From contig NZ_CASEGO010000021.1 in NCBI RefSeq assembly GCF_949287625.1, forward strand, positions 1 to 45,802: 45,802 nucleotides of DNA, in the 5' to 3' direction. Under the pieces are notes generated by a model. The model did no database searches. It worked only from the letters and a program-made list of their open reading frames with translations, and was not told where the DNA came from. This stretch comes from an uncultured Brachyspira sp. GTDB lineage: Bacteria; Spirochaetota; Brachyspiria; Brachyspirales; Brachyspiraceae. A program made the translations under genes and the position numbers. Position 1 is the first letter of the stretch; each line of letters begins with the position of its first letter. Below are positions 1-8,426 of the stretch, piece after piece.

Positions 1-2
1 CA

Positions 3-62
3 CTTCGTTCGGTCGCGTTGACATTTGATAAGAATAAACAATACCGTGCGTCCCGAACGAAG
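3..62. repeat. 10-bp inverted repeat at the window edge
   Basis: CTTCGTTCGG at 3-12 is matched by its exact reverse complement at 53-62, separated by 40 bases. The stretch is clearly GC-richer than the surrounding DNA. It looks like the end of a dispersed repeat cut by the window edge. No gene is supported here, and the short open frame over it has no ribosome-binding site. Confidence 0.45.
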
Positions 63-99
63 ATGAGGGAGAGCTCGCGGTTGACAAACTTAAAAATTT

Positions 100-400
100 C
101 CAGTATATACTGGAACGATTTCATTTTGTCAACTGATGTACATTATATAGAATTATTAACTTTTTTGCCGCACAAAAAAGTTGTAAAAAACGCAATTACT
201 AGAACTTTATATTTTAAAGATATATATTAAATGTATGGTAATATCCGAAATTTGGACTAAAAATGCAGTCTTTTCGCCACAGGCGTACAGCGTATGGTTC
301 TTTGTGCCAACAAAAGAACTGGGGTGTGGGGCAAAGCCCCGCAAATATCAAAATTTAAAAAAATTATTTTTTGACAAACTGTATTTGTTTAGGTATATAC
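100..400 (+). repeat. Dispersed intergenic repeat, copy 1
   Basis: This is an approximately 300-bp non-coding unit. It begins with the 14-bp palindrome CCAGTATATACTGG (100-113) and ends with GTTTAGGTATATAC. Internal landmarks recur in order in the other copies: a TGTACATTATATAGAAT-like block, a GCCGCACAAAAAAGTTG block, a CTAGAACTTTATATTTTA block, AATGCAGTCTTTT, and CAACAAAAGAACTGGGG. The same landmarks occur in reverse orientation at 20409-20765 and 28230-28540. The G+C-rich islands make it stand out. Short open frames inside it lack ribosome-binding sites and are not conserved between copies, so I do not call genes. Confidence 0.8.
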
Positions 401-690
401 TAAAAATTCTTAAGTTTGTCAATTTTTTTATTCAACTTTTTCCCGCCGCACGCTATACTTAACAGTACTTCCTTCGGTTGCAGGCGGACAGGCGTCACAA
501 AAGAACTGGGGCTGCCGACGCAAAATGCGGACTTCGTCGGCACGCAGAGCGAGGGGACTTCGTCAAATGCAGTCTTTTTGGTCCTTTGTGCCAACAAAAG
601 AACTGGGGTGCGGGGCAAAGCCCTGCAATATTTTAAATTAAAAAAAATTATTTTTTGACAAATTATAGTCGTTTAGGTATATATAAAAAG
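391..690 (+). repeat. Dispersed intergenic repeat, copy 2 (tandem variant)
   Basis: This is a second unit directly after copy 1, sharing the GTATATAC boundary. Its left half (TATACTAAAAATTCTTAAG, TTCAACTTTTTCCCGCCGCA) matches the reverse complement of 6090-6175. Its right half (AATGCAGTCTTTTTGG, CAACAAAAGAACTGGGG, GGGGCAAAGCCC, then TTTTTTGACAAATTATAGTCG) matches copy 1 and copy 28230-28540. It is therefore a mosaic of two sub-variants of the family. No gene is supported. Confidence 0.7.
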
Positions 691-700
691 TTAAAAATTT

Positions 701-764
701 TAGTTGTAATATTTGACATTACAACTAAAACATGTTATTATTATTGTAATAATAGCTATTACAA
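701..764 (+). promoter_or_regulatory. Sigma70-type promoter with two perfect inverted-repeat operators
   Basis: A near-consensus promoter is visible: TTGACA at 713-718, a 17-bp spacer, TATTAT at 736-741. Operator 1 is TAGTTGTAAT (701-710), 7 bp, ATTACAACTA (718-727), a perfect 10-bp inverted repeat overlapping the -35 box. Operator 2 is TTGTAATA (744-751), 5 bp, TATTACAA (757-764), a perfect 8-bp repeat just after the expected start of transcription. Both share the TTGTAAT/ATTACAA half-site and their centres are about 40 bp (roughly four helical turns) apart. This suggests cooperative repression of the gene at 810. The regulator is not in the window. Confidence 0.75.
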
Positions 765-809
765 CCATTTAATTAAAGAAAAATATTTCATACAAAAAGG
801 AGAATTAAA

Positions 810-1439
810 ATGAAAATTGCAATAATAGCAGCAAACGGAAAAGCTGGAAAATTAATTATCAATGAGGCATTAGAAAGGGGATTAAATGTTACAGCAATAG
901 TAAGAGATAAAACAAAAATAAATAATTCAAAAATAAAAGTTATAGAAAAAGATTTATTTGATTTGACAAAAGATGACTTGAAAGAATTTGATACCGTTGT
1001 AAGTGCATTCGGAGTATGGGAAGAAAAAGAACTTGACAAGCATTCGTCTGCAATGGAGCATTTATGTAATATACTTGCAAATACAAACATAAGACTTATG
1101 GTAGTTGGAGGAGCTGGAAGTTTATATATAGATAGAGACAAAAAATTAATGGATAGTAAAACTTTTCCTGATATATTCAAACCTCTTGCAAAAAGTATGT
1201 CAAAATCATTTGATATATTAAAAAATAAAAAAGATGTTTTATGGACTTATGTATCTCCTTCTGCTGATTTTCAATCTGATGGAGTAAAAACAGGAGAATA
1301 TAATATAGGTAATAATGAATTACTTTTCAATTCTAAAGGTGAAAGTTCTATCAGTTATGCTGATTATGCTATAGCTTTTGCTGATGAGATACAAAATAAA
1401 AAATATTTAAATCAGCAAATAACATTCTGTTCTAAATAA
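810..1439 (+). CDS. NAD(P)-binding Rossmann-fold protein (NmrA/YwnB-like)
   Basis: A 209-residue protein of the NAD(P)H-binding atypical short-chain dehydrogenase group. The N-terminus starts directly with a beta strand and a glycine-rich loop (IIAANGKAGKLI, residues 4-15) that binds the dinucleotide. VVSAFG at about 64-69 and VVGGAGSLY at about 98-106 are the later core strands of this family. Relatives are small cytosolic flavin or quinone reductases or redox sensors; the substrate is not predictable. The start is chosen because AAGGAG lies 7-8 bases upstream. It is a single-gene unit behind a double-operator promoter, which fits an electrophile- or redox-induced gene. It ends at a convergent hairpin shared with the next gene. 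Confidence 0.85.
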   Translation: MKIAIIAANGKAGKLIINEALERGLNVTAIVRDKTKINNSKIKVIEKDLFDLTKDDLKEFDTVVSAFGVWEEKELDKHSSAMEHLCNILANTNIRLMVVGGAGSLYIDRDKKLMDSKTFPDIFKPLAKSMSKSFDILKNKKDVLWTYVSPSADFQSDGVKTGEYNIGNNELLFNSKGESSISYADYAIAFADEIQNKKYLNQQITFCSK

Positions 1440-1453
1440 TAATTATTAAAAAT

Positions 1454-1495
1454 ATAGAAGTTAATAGAATATTATTTTTATCTATTAACTTCTAT
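1454..1495. terminator. Convergent-gene hairpin (probably bidirectional terminator)
   Basis: ATAGAAGTTAATAGA (1454-1468) and TCTATTAACTTCTAT (1481-1495) form a perfect 15-bp stem with a 12-base loop. It lies between two genes that converge. The flanks are AT-rich but there is no uninterrupted U tract, so efficiency is uncertain. Confidence 0.6.
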
Positions 1496-1515
1496 TAATA
1501 ATAGATATTTTTATA

Positions 1516-2886
1516 TTATTTAATATTTTTTACTTCGGCATTATTAATAACTTTTTTATAAGGCATTAAAATATACTCATTCATTTTATTTTTCATTTTC
1601 TTTTGAATTGAAGGAATTGATATTAAAGCACCTACCAATTTTATTTGAAGCATTTTTATTTTTTGTTTTTGGGGGAAATCATAAATATGATGTTTTTTAT
1701 AGTATTTATGATCTTCTTTCATAAGTCCCTGCATTATGTATATCAAGTCCCTAAATATCTTCATTCCTCCTACACCATAAAAGTTTTTAGGACGAGTACA
1801 TTTATTATCCATAGCATATTTCATTATAGATGATAACTTTGAAAGTTCATTGAAGGCATCATCATTATAATCATATGCAATATGAGTGAGAAAGTTACCT
1901 CCCACTTCAGAGCGTGATTCTATAAGTGTATGCAAATTATATTCTCTTTCATAATCTCCGCTTATTATATATCCTATAGGCATGCCCTCTGTAACAGTTC
2001 TATGCCCATTACAGAATTGTCTGTCATCGTAAATTTTAAAACTTGAATGTGTATAATGATTTTCTATTGTAAAAGCATATATAATTGAATCAGCTTTTTG
2101 TATTTCATTTCTTAAAAAATCATCAAATCCGTCTTTATAAACACATTTTCCAGTAATAGCACAGCCGAAACAGCCGAGACAGCCTCCATGAAAATTATAT
2201 TCTCTTATATTAATTTCTCTTGTTTTATAATGAAATACCGATTTAAAGTCTTCAATCATATTTCTTAAACTCTCATCATTGTTGGCACAGTTAGTGAGTA
2301 TTAAAACATCTTTTGAAGTATCTTTTTCATTTGAATCGTTAGTGTATTTTCTTTTATATATAATATTTTCTTTTGTATATGTTTTGATTGATGTATTTAT
2401 ATAGTTTAGATTATTATTTATACAAAAAGTTAGATAATTAAAAAAGTTTACTGCATCTTCCTGACCTTCTTTTTTCATAAGGTCTTCCATATCGGCAGAG
2501 AGCCCTCTTATATATTTTAATCCTAAGTCTAAACAATTCTCTTCTATGAACTTATGTGCTGTAATATCATAAAAATGCTTTGAAGTAGAAAACTGCGTTG
2601 CAAATTTATCTTTTATATTAATATTATTTTCTTTTAATAATTCTATAAATCTATGCAGCTGATAGGGTACTAAAAAAGTATATACAGGATAAGAAAAAAT
2701 AATTACATCCGTTTTTTCAAGTTCTTCTTTTATTTCATTAAAGTTTTTTTCATAATATTTTATTTTTTGTCCAACGTTTAAAAATGAAAATTTATGTTCT
2801 GTAAATACTTTTTCCAAAAATAATAAAGTTTGTAAAGTTATGCTGTTATTGCCTTTAGGGCTTCCGTTTATAACTAAAATATTCAT
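1516..2886 (-). CDS. Two-domain flavodoxin-fold NAD(P)H-dependent oxidoreductase
   Basis: A 456-residue protein made of two flavodoxin-like FMN-reductase domains in tandem. Domain 1 (about 1-185) begins MNILVINGSPKGNNS, the FMN phosphate loop, followed by IIFSYPVYTFLVP. Domain 2 (about 193-370) starts DVLILTNCANNDES, a degenerate phosphate loop. It has a cysteine cluster, GCLGCFGC then C about six residues on, as in iron-sulfur or multimeric flavodoxin families. The last 80 residues are a basic helical tail. The usual family length is about 200 residues, so this is a duplication in which each half kept a different feature. Cytosolic redox function is likely; the substrate is unknown. No operon partner is visible. 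Confidence 0.8.
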   Translation of the reverse strand: MNILVINGSPKGNNSITLQTLLFLEKVFTEHKFSFLNVGQKIKYYEKNFNEIKEELEKTDVIIFSYPVYTFLVPYQLHRFIELLKENNINIKDKFATQFSTSKHFYDITAHKFIEENCLDLGLKYIRGLSADMEDLMKKEGQEDAVNFFNYLTFCINNNLNYINTSIKTYTKENIIYKRKYTNDSNEKDTSKDVLILTNCANNDESLRNMIEDFKSVFHYKTREINIREYNFHGGCLGCFGCAITGKCVYKDGFDDFLRNEIQKADSIIYAFTIENHYTHSSFKIYDDRQFCNGHRTVTEGMPIGYIISGDYEREYNLHTLIESRSEVGGNFLTHIAYDYNDDAFNELSKLSSIMKYAMDNKCTRPKNFYGVGGMKIFRDLIYIMQGLMKEDHKYYKKHHIYDFPQKQKIKMLQIKLVGALISIPSIQKKMKNKMNEYILMPYKKVINNAEVKNIK

Positions 2887-3158
2887 TTGTGCAGTCCTTT
2901 AATTAATAATACTATTATATTTAATAATAATAAAAGCTCAATATAAATATTTGAAACATTAGATTATGTGATGAAGTTATTGAAAATATTTTTAGGTAAT
3001 TTTTAATTCAAGCTGTATGGTTATATATAAAACTGTATTTAAATATATTATAATATTGTATATATATACATTATTATAAAAATATTCTATAAAAAACTAT
3101 ATTAATTTTAATAGATTACTTCCCGATAATAATTTGTATCTTAATAAGGTTATAGTTT

Positions 3159-3647
3159 ATGTATTTTAATGTAAGAATAAGTTCTAAAATATTTTATTGT
3201 ATCATATTAGCAGGAATTGCTTTTACGGTATATGTATTTGTTTTTAGTTCTAAAGGTTTTCTTACATTAGACAATCAAAAAACTCTTATAGAGAATAAGA
3301 AAGAGAAAGTGGAAGAACTCAATAGAAAAAAAAGTCAAATTTCTAATAATATAGTTAGATTAAAAACGGATAGAGAATATATTTTATCATATGCCAAAAC
3401 TTTTGGTTATTTAGACGGCACAAAAAATGAAAAAATTATTAAAATAATAAAAGATGAAGAGGATACATCAGTTTCCGCTGTTTCAGACAATAAAAAATCA
3501 TATGATAATGATAATTATATTAATATAAAAGGTGCTTTAATACTTGCATTAATGATCGTATTATGTTTTATATTTTATTTAATACTTCTAAATAAAAATA
3601 TACTTCCAAAACTAAAAAGAAAAAAAACTGCTTTTTATAAAGGGTGA
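3159..3647 (+). CDS. FtsB/DivIC-like septum-formation protein
   Basis: 162 residues. A short cytoplasmic N-terminus is followed by a membrane helix (about 12-32). A coiled coil comes next (about 38-72, rich in E, K, N), then the stretch DREYILSYAKTFGYL, which resembles the conserved end of FtsB/DivIC (EREYIARxxxGYxKPGE). These proteins bridge division-ring components at the septum. Unlike the usual single-pass protein, this one has a second hydrophobic helix near the C-terminus (about 122-144) and a basic tail. Its last 13 bases overlap the 3' end of the opposite-strand gene at 3635. Family assignment is moderate. Confidence 0.6.
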   Translation: MYFNVRISSKIFYCIILAGIAFTVYVFVFSSKGFLTLDNQKTLIENKKEKVEELNRKKSQISNNIVRLKTDREYILSYAKTFGYLDGTKNEKIIKIIKDEEDTSVSAVSDNKKSYDNDNYINIKGALILALMIVLCFIFYLILLNKNILPKLKRKKTAFYKG

Positions 3648-4231
3648 CTTAAAGAAAATACAAATCCCGCATCTTTATAAAAAGGTTCATAATAAGGCAT
3701 AAAATTAAAACTAAATCCCTCATTTTTCTTTTTACCGTAAACTCTTTGATAACTGTCATAAGCAACCGCAGCACCGCAAAATACCGCAGCTGTTATTTCA
3801 AATATTGTAGCTGATATCCATAGACTTTTGTATCTGTTTCTTCCAGTTGTAGAAGGGGCAACATTGGCAGTTTCTAAAGAATCTAATCCAAATACCAAAT
3901 ATGTTGCATATGTATACGAGAAAAATGCTGTAAGTAAAAATGTAACTTCTGTATATCTGAAAGGATTACTTTTATAAGGTTCTTCAAGCATAACAGGAGA
4001 ACTGCTTACTCCTTTTTGATTTATAATTTTATCTCCTTCCATTGTGAATATAGAATTAACACTGTTAGTATCAATATTATATTCAGACTTTAATTGTTCA
4101 TTAGTTTCTATTATTTCTTTTCTTGCTGTATTATCATTGGTATTATATTCCTTTGAAAGATCAGAAAAATAAAAAGCTCCGAAGAATGTGTTTGAAATGA
4201 TAAGCAGTATAGTGATAATTTTTATTTTCAT
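3635..4231 (-). CDS. Conserved membrane protein of unknown function
   Basis: 198 residues with an N-terminal signal or anchor helix (about 3-20), a polar stretch, and two hydrophobic helices (about 93-113 and about 138-160). The C-terminus (NFMPYYEPFYKDAGFVFSL) resembles a terminal beta strand. I do not recognise a family. Its ATG overlaps the stop of the upstream CsgG-like gene as TAATG, so the two are translationally coupled and probably act together at the cell envelope. Its 3' end overlaps the convergent gene at 3159 by 13 bases. Confidence 0.7.
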   Translation of the reverse strand: MKIKIITILLIISNTFFGAFYFSDLSKEYNTNDNTARKEIIETNEQLKSEYNIDTNSVNSIFTMEGDKIINQKGVSSSPVMLEEPYKSNPFRYTEVTFLLTAFFSYTYATYLVFGLDSLETANVAPSTTGRNRYKSLWISATIFEITAAVFCGAAVAYDSYQRVYGKKKNEGFSFNFMPYYEPFYKDAGFVFSLSHPL

Positions 4232-5703
4232 TATAGTAACAAATGTGCTCCTAGTGTAAATTCTAATCCAGTAAGATTAACTGTTTTTATTTTTTCAGGC
4301 AAAGTAACTTCTGTCTTATCGCTGAATACTCCTAAGTTTATAGGATTGGTATAAAATCTGTATCCAATGCCTAAATTAACACCTATAGTATCGGTAATAT
4401 TATACTGAATTGAAGCTATAGCTCCTATACCAAACATAATATCTCTTGAATCTATTTTAGCACCATTTTTAAGATAAGTATAGTTGTCTATAAAATAATT
4501 TCCGCCGTATACTTCTCCTATAGTTGTAAAAGATATACCCATGCCAACATACGGTGTAATAACCAATCTTAAAACTTCCTGATATAAATTTATATTAATA
4601 TCAAAATTAAATCTAGCATCTACGGCATAACTAGACTTAAAAAAATCACCGAATAATAATCCGATACTAATATTCGGAGAAAATCTAATACCATTATATC
4701 CTATTTTTAAATGAAGTCCCAAGGCATATTTATTTTCATTTAATGATATTTTTAATTTTCCGTCATTCGGTCTTATTGTACTTTGATATGCAGCATTAAA
4801 AGATTTAATATTATATGAAGCATAATTTAATGATATTCCAGCTATAAAGTCTCCTATAATAGTTTCTCTTGCAATATCGCCTGCCTGTATATTTCTTCCT
4901 CTCGATATTTTTAATACTGAATAATCACTTCCTAATTCTTTTACTCTTAAAGTTCCTTTATAATCATATCCGCCGTTTATAGTATTTCCAGAAGGCAAAG
5001 TTATATTCTCTTTTTTAGAATATACTTTAAATCTTGTTTTTGAATCAATACCCTGATTTTTTCCAGCAAGTATGATAACATCATTTCCAATAATATCTGA
5101 TATTGTTAATGTTATCTTAAATATCTCTCTCATTTTATCTTCTACTTTAGCCGCCAAATCATTGCAGGCATCATTAATAGCTGTTTGTCTTAAAGAATAT
5201 GAAGGATACGAAGTAGTAGAATAGTAGCTTACCCCCTGCAGTTTGGAAGAATACATAATCTTAGTAGTTTCTACATCCGCTATCTGAAGCACCATTTCTA
5301 CTTGTCCGTAAATACTTCCGCTTCCAGTATCGCTGTCATAATTATAACTTACATCAGCAGATACTATACTTCCTTTTATAGCTTTTGAATATCCGTATAT
5401 CTTTCCCACTTCAATAACCTGACTTTCTGTTATACCTGTTAATTGAAGCTCCATTTCTTTTAGGTATTTATCCAAATTTTTCCTGTCTACAATATTAAAT
5501 CTGTTCATTTTGGTTAATGAATCTTCTATCAATGCTGTCAGCTGTTTGCCTAAGCCTTGAGAATATCCGCTTGAACTATCTTCTATTTCGAAGACAGCGA
5601 TATTTTCTTTAGTATAAGTTTTACCTATTTCTCTATTCATTTGCTGGGAGAATAATGTAAATGAACATACAAGAAAAGTTATTGCAAATATAATCTTTTT
5701 CAT
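4231..5703 (-). CDS. CsgG-family outer-membrane protein with C-terminal barrel-like domain
   Basis: 490 residues. A signal peptide (about 1-19, ending LFSQQ) precedes a CsgG/LpoB-type domain (about 30-200): IAVFEIEDSS, then LTALIEDSLTKMNRFNIVDR, then IGKIYGY-like and IKGSIVSA motifs. Residues about 200-285 (GNDVIILAGKNQGID, GTLRVKELGSD, IQAGDIARE) resemble the small beta domain often following such modules. From about 290 the sequence alternates polar and aromatic residues with strand-like spacing and ends in GAHLLL, as an outer-membrane barrel would. There is no lipobox cysteine, unlike classical CsgG. It is coupled by TAATG overlap to the membrane protein downstream. Export or envelope-assembly role is inferred. 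Confidence 0.75.
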   Translation of the reverse strand: MKKIIFAITFLVCSFTLFSQQMNREIGKTYTKENIAVFEIEDSSSGYSQGLGKQLTALIEDSLTKMNRFNIVDRKNLDKYLKEMELQLTGITESQVIEVGKIYGYSKAIKGSIVSADVSYNYDSDTGSGSIYGQVEMVLQIADVETTKIMYSSKLQGVSYYSTTSYPSYSLRQTAINDACNDLAAKVEDKMREIFKITLTISDIIGNDVIILAGKNQGIDSKTRFKVYSKKENITLPSGNTINGGYDYKGTLRVKELGSDYSVLKISRGRNIQAGDIARETIIGDFIAGISLNYASYNIKSFNAAYQSTIRPNDGKLKISLNENKYALGLHLKIGYNGIRFSPNISIGLLFGDFFKSSYAVDARFNFDININLYQEVLRLVITPYVGMGISFTTIGEVYGGNYFIDNYTYLKNGAKIDSRDIMFGIGAIASIQYNITDTIGVNLGIGYRFYTNPINLGVFSDKTEVTLPEKIKTVNLTGLEFTLGAHLLL

Positions 5704-5869
5704 TAATATGTACTACCTTTAATACAATTTTTTTTAAAACCTCTTTTAAGATAATATATTATAAACTAAAAAAGTCAAATTTATGTAATGAACTTGTTTT
5801 AAAAGTATTTGACAATATTAGCTGTAAAATTATTTAATTTTAATATTATAAAATATAATGTTTTATATA

Positions 5870-6180
5870 TTAGACTTGTTTCAAAACTATTTTTATTTAT
5901 AATTGCGGGGACTAGCCCTCTGAAGTACACAGTCGTGCCCGTACCACCCCGCTTCTTTTGAACGTTGTCCACTCGCTCTGCGTGCCACAAATAACCAAAA
6001 ACTCTATATTTACGGCTAAATTTAACAATTTATCTTACATATAAAACATGTTTAGTACAATTTAGGATTATTTTTATACCTTGCACTTTTTGCAACTTTG
6101 ACGAAGTCCACCCGTGGTGTGCGGCGGGAAAAAGTTGAATAAAAAAATGACAAACTCAAAAATTTTTAGTATAAAATCAA
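5870..6180 (-). repeat. Dispersed intergenic repeat, copy 3 (degenerate)
   Basis: This fills most of the 670-base gap between genes. It starts with GACTTGTTTCAAAACTA, the same end motif as at 16577. It continues through GGGGACTAGCCC and GTACACAGTCGTGCC, shared with 16611-16640 and 20468-20500. It ends near 6090-6175 in a segment whose reverse complement matches 396-450 (CCCGCCGCA, GTTGAATAAAAAAATGACAAAC). The orientation is opposite to copies 1 and 2. The open frame at 5799-5990 is not conserved in the other copies and is rejected as a gene. 6181-6313 is featureless AT-rich DNA. Confidence 0.65.
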
Positions 6181-6376
6181 AATAGCAATAACTGTTTTAA
6201 TATAAATACCAATTGATATGAAATGAATATTAAATTTGCTGCATTTTTCATTATGTATAAAAATACAATATATGTAATAATTGATTAATGATAATTCTTA
6301 TATTTAATTTTTATTGATAAATTATTAAAAAGAATATATATTATAGTAATGATTTTATTTTTATGGAGTATAAATT

Positions 6377-6811
6377 ATGAATGAAAATACTATAAAATAC
6401 AGCTCAGCTGGAAATTTGGTTTCTTTTAATATGGACAAATCATACAAGATATCTAATTTTAATATAGATGAGAGCCTTCTTTCAAAAGATCAAAAAGAAT
6501 TATTGGAAGAGATGATAGTTTCAAGTATTAATGAGGCTTCTCATAAAGTAAAAGAATTAAATAAAAAATTAGATGATGAAGAAGATAATAGTAATATAGA
6601 AGAAAAACCTAAACATGCTAATCCTTTTAATATGAATTGGGGAGATATGAGCCAAATGTTTAATGATATCAGTAAAATGACATCTGTAGAATATAAAGAC
6701 GGTAAATTAAATATATCTTTGGATTCAATAACACCTGATATGATTTCAAAAATGAATGACATGATGAATAAGATGAATGATAAAGATGATGAGAATAATA
6801 ATAAGGAATAA
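6377..6811 (+). CDS. YbaB/EbfC-like nucleoid-associated protein, N-terminally short
   Basis: 144 residues. The block from about 10 to 65 (SAGNLVSFNMD, FNIDESLLSKDQKELLEEMI, SSINEASHKVKEL) aligns with the beta-sheet and second helix of YbaB. YbaB is a DNA-binding protein normally encoded just before recR, exactly as here. The usual N-terminal helix of about 25-30 residues is missing; an upstream ATG at 6363 reads only five codons before a stop. An acidic C-terminal extension of about 70 residues (MNWGDMSQMF onwards, ending in D, E, N, K) is added instead. GGAG lies about 8 bases before the start, and a TTGATA/TATATT promoter with 17-bp spacing is at 6314-6342. recR follows after 5 bases. Confidence 0.6.
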   Translation: MNENTIKYSSAGNLVSFNMDKSYKISNFNIDESLLSKDQKELLEEMIVSSINEASHKVKELNKKLDDEEDNSNIEEKPKHANPFNMNWGDMSQMFNDISKMTSVEYKDGKLNISLDSITPDMISKMNDMMNKMNDKDDENNNKE

Positions 6812-6816
6812 TTAAT

Positions 6817-7422
6817 TTGAATAATATACAGTCATTGGATAAACTTACTCAGATTATATCAAGGCTTCCTGGAATAGGAGGCAGAACTGCTATGCGTCTT
6901 GCTTTATATTTATTTGACTGTGATGAAGAGTATTTAAAAGAGTTTGCAGATACATTATATACTCTTCATGACAATATAAAATTATGCGGTAAATGCTATA
7001 GTTTGAGTGATAATGATATTTGTTATATATGTTCTAATGATAAAAGAGAGCATAATAAAATATGTGTTGTAGAAACTTATCCTGATATGCTTGCAATAGA
7101 AAAAACAGAAGAGTATAACGGAGTGTATCATGTATTAGGCGGTCTTATAGCACCTCTTAAAGGTATAGGTATATGCGATATAAGGATAAAAGAACTTATT
7201 GATAGGGTTAATACTGAAAATATTGATGAAATAATGATAGCTTTCAGTGCATCATTAGAAGCAGATACTACTGCTGGATATATATTCAAATTATTAAAAG
7301 ATAATAATTATACAGGCAGAGTAACAAGAATTACTTATGGAATATCTTTATCAAGCGATATAGAAAATGCTGATTCTAGGTCTCTTGCAAGAAGTATTTT
7401 AGACAGAGTGGAAATGAGTTAA
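6817..7422 (+). CDS. recR: Recombination mediator protein RecR
   Basis: 201 residues, the normal RecR length. It has an N-terminal helix-hairpin-helix segment (SRLPGIGGRTAMRLALYL). A C4 zinc finger follows (LCGKCYSLSDNDICYIC). A Toprim domain starts at ICVVETYPDMLAIE and runs through YHVLGGLIAPLKGIG and the downstream EADTTAGYIFKLL. RecR works with RecF/RecO to load RecA on gapped DNA. The start is TTG at 6817, chosen because AAGGAAT lies just upstream, it is five bases after the ybaB-like stop, and the protein then begins with the usual family N-terminus. The ybaB-recR order is conserved widely in bacteria. Confidence 0.93.
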   Translation: MNNIQSLDKLTQIISRLPGIGGRTAMRLALYLFDCDEEYLKEFADTLYTLHDNIKLCGKCYSLSDNDICYICSNDKREHNKICVVETYPDMLAIEKTEEYNGVYHVLGGLIAPLKGIGICDIRIKELIDRVNTENIDEIMIAFSASLEADTTAGYIFKLLKDNNYTGRVTRITYGISLSSDIENADSRSLARSILDRVEMS

Positions 7423-7455
7423 TAATAATAAAATATATTAATATAAGGGCATTAA

Positions 7456-8403
7456 ATGGAAGATTATATATTGTCTATAGGCGGGTCAAATATTGATATA
7501 CAGGGCTTTTCCAAAGGAAGAATACTTTTAAAAGAATCGAATCCTGGTAAAATAAATGTATGTGCAGGCGGTGTTGAAAGAAATATTGTTAATAATTTAT
7601 CAAATATTGGGCTTAAAAATATAAAATTTGTTACTTCTATTGGCGATGATATTTTCGGAGATATTCTTTTTGATAATATAAAGTCATTAGGAATAGATAC
7701 TTCATATATTGTAAGAAAAGGAAGCTCCACTTCATATATAGCTATTATGAATAATGATAAGGATATGGAGATAGCTGTATCAGATATGGACTCTCTTGAT
7801 AAAAATATTGATATTAAATATTTAGAAAGTATTTATGAAATAATAGATAATGCCAAACTAATCACTATAGATGCCGTTATGGGAAGAGATATATTTGAGT
7901 ATTTAATAAATAATTTCCCTAATAAAAAATTGATAAGCGATGCAGTATCAATAAAAAAGGCCGAGCATATAAAGGGGCTTGAAAATCATATTTATGCCTT
8001 AAAAATTAATTCAAATGAAGCATCATTTCTGCTTGACAAAGATATAAATACAATAGATGATGGAAAAGAAGCTGTAAAAATATTCTTGTACAAGGGCGTT
8101 AATGAGATATATATAACATTCGGGGCTTTAGGAATATGCTATGGTGTTATTAATGATGGAAAAGCCTATCATTTGGAAGCACCTAAAGCAGATATTATCA
8201 ATGCTTCTGGTGCTGGAGATGCTTTTATGGCTGGTATTGCTTATTCTATATTTTATAATTATAGTTTAGATTACAAGGTAAAATTTGCTGCTGTTATGTC
8301 AATGCTTGCATTAGAGAGTGAATACACTGTTAATGATAATATAAGTTTAGATATAGTAGAAAAAAGAATAAAAGATATATTTGGTACAAGTCTTAAAAAT
8401 TAA
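7456..8403 (+). CDS. psuK: PfkB-family pseudouridine kinase
   Basis: 315 residues of the ribokinase/PfkB fold. The N-terminal ILSIGGSNIDIQG and the AGGVERNIVNNLSNIG block are the substrate-binding region (the family usually has GGxxxNxAxxLxxLG). NASGAGDAFMAGIAYS near residue 250 is the PfkB signature with the catalytic Asp. Kinases with VERN in place of GxN are typical of PsuK, which phosphorylates pseudouridine to its 5'-phosphate. The assignment is made firm by the next gene, a pseudouridine-5'-phosphate glycosidase 23 bases downstream. The pair salvages pseudouridine from RNA turnover, giving uracil and ribose 5-phosphate. Confidence 0.88.
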   Translation: MEDYILSIGGSNIDIQGFSKGRILLKESNPGKINVCAGGVERNIVNNLSNIGLKNIKFVTSIGDDIFGDILFDNIKSLGIDTSYIVRKGSSTSYIAIMNNDKDMEIAVSDMDSLDKNIDIKYLESIYEIIDNAKLITIDAVMGRDIFEYLINNFPNKKLISDAVSIKKAEHIKGLENHIYALKINSNEASFLLDKDINTIDDGKEAVKIFLYKGVNEIYITFGALGICYGVINDGKAYHLEAPKADIINASGAGDAFMAGIAYSIFYNYSLDYKVKFAAVMSMLALESEYTVNDNISLDIVEKRIKDIFGTSLKN

Positions 8404-8426
8404 TTATTAAAATAAAGAGGTATTTA

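Noticed and set aside
18..658. Short open frames of 70-80 codons inside the repeat block
   Set aside because: None has a ribosome-binding site and the frames are not kept in the other copies of the repeat.
5799..5990. 63-codon open frame on the - strand
   Set aside because: It falls in a degenerate repeat copy and has no start signal or conserved product.
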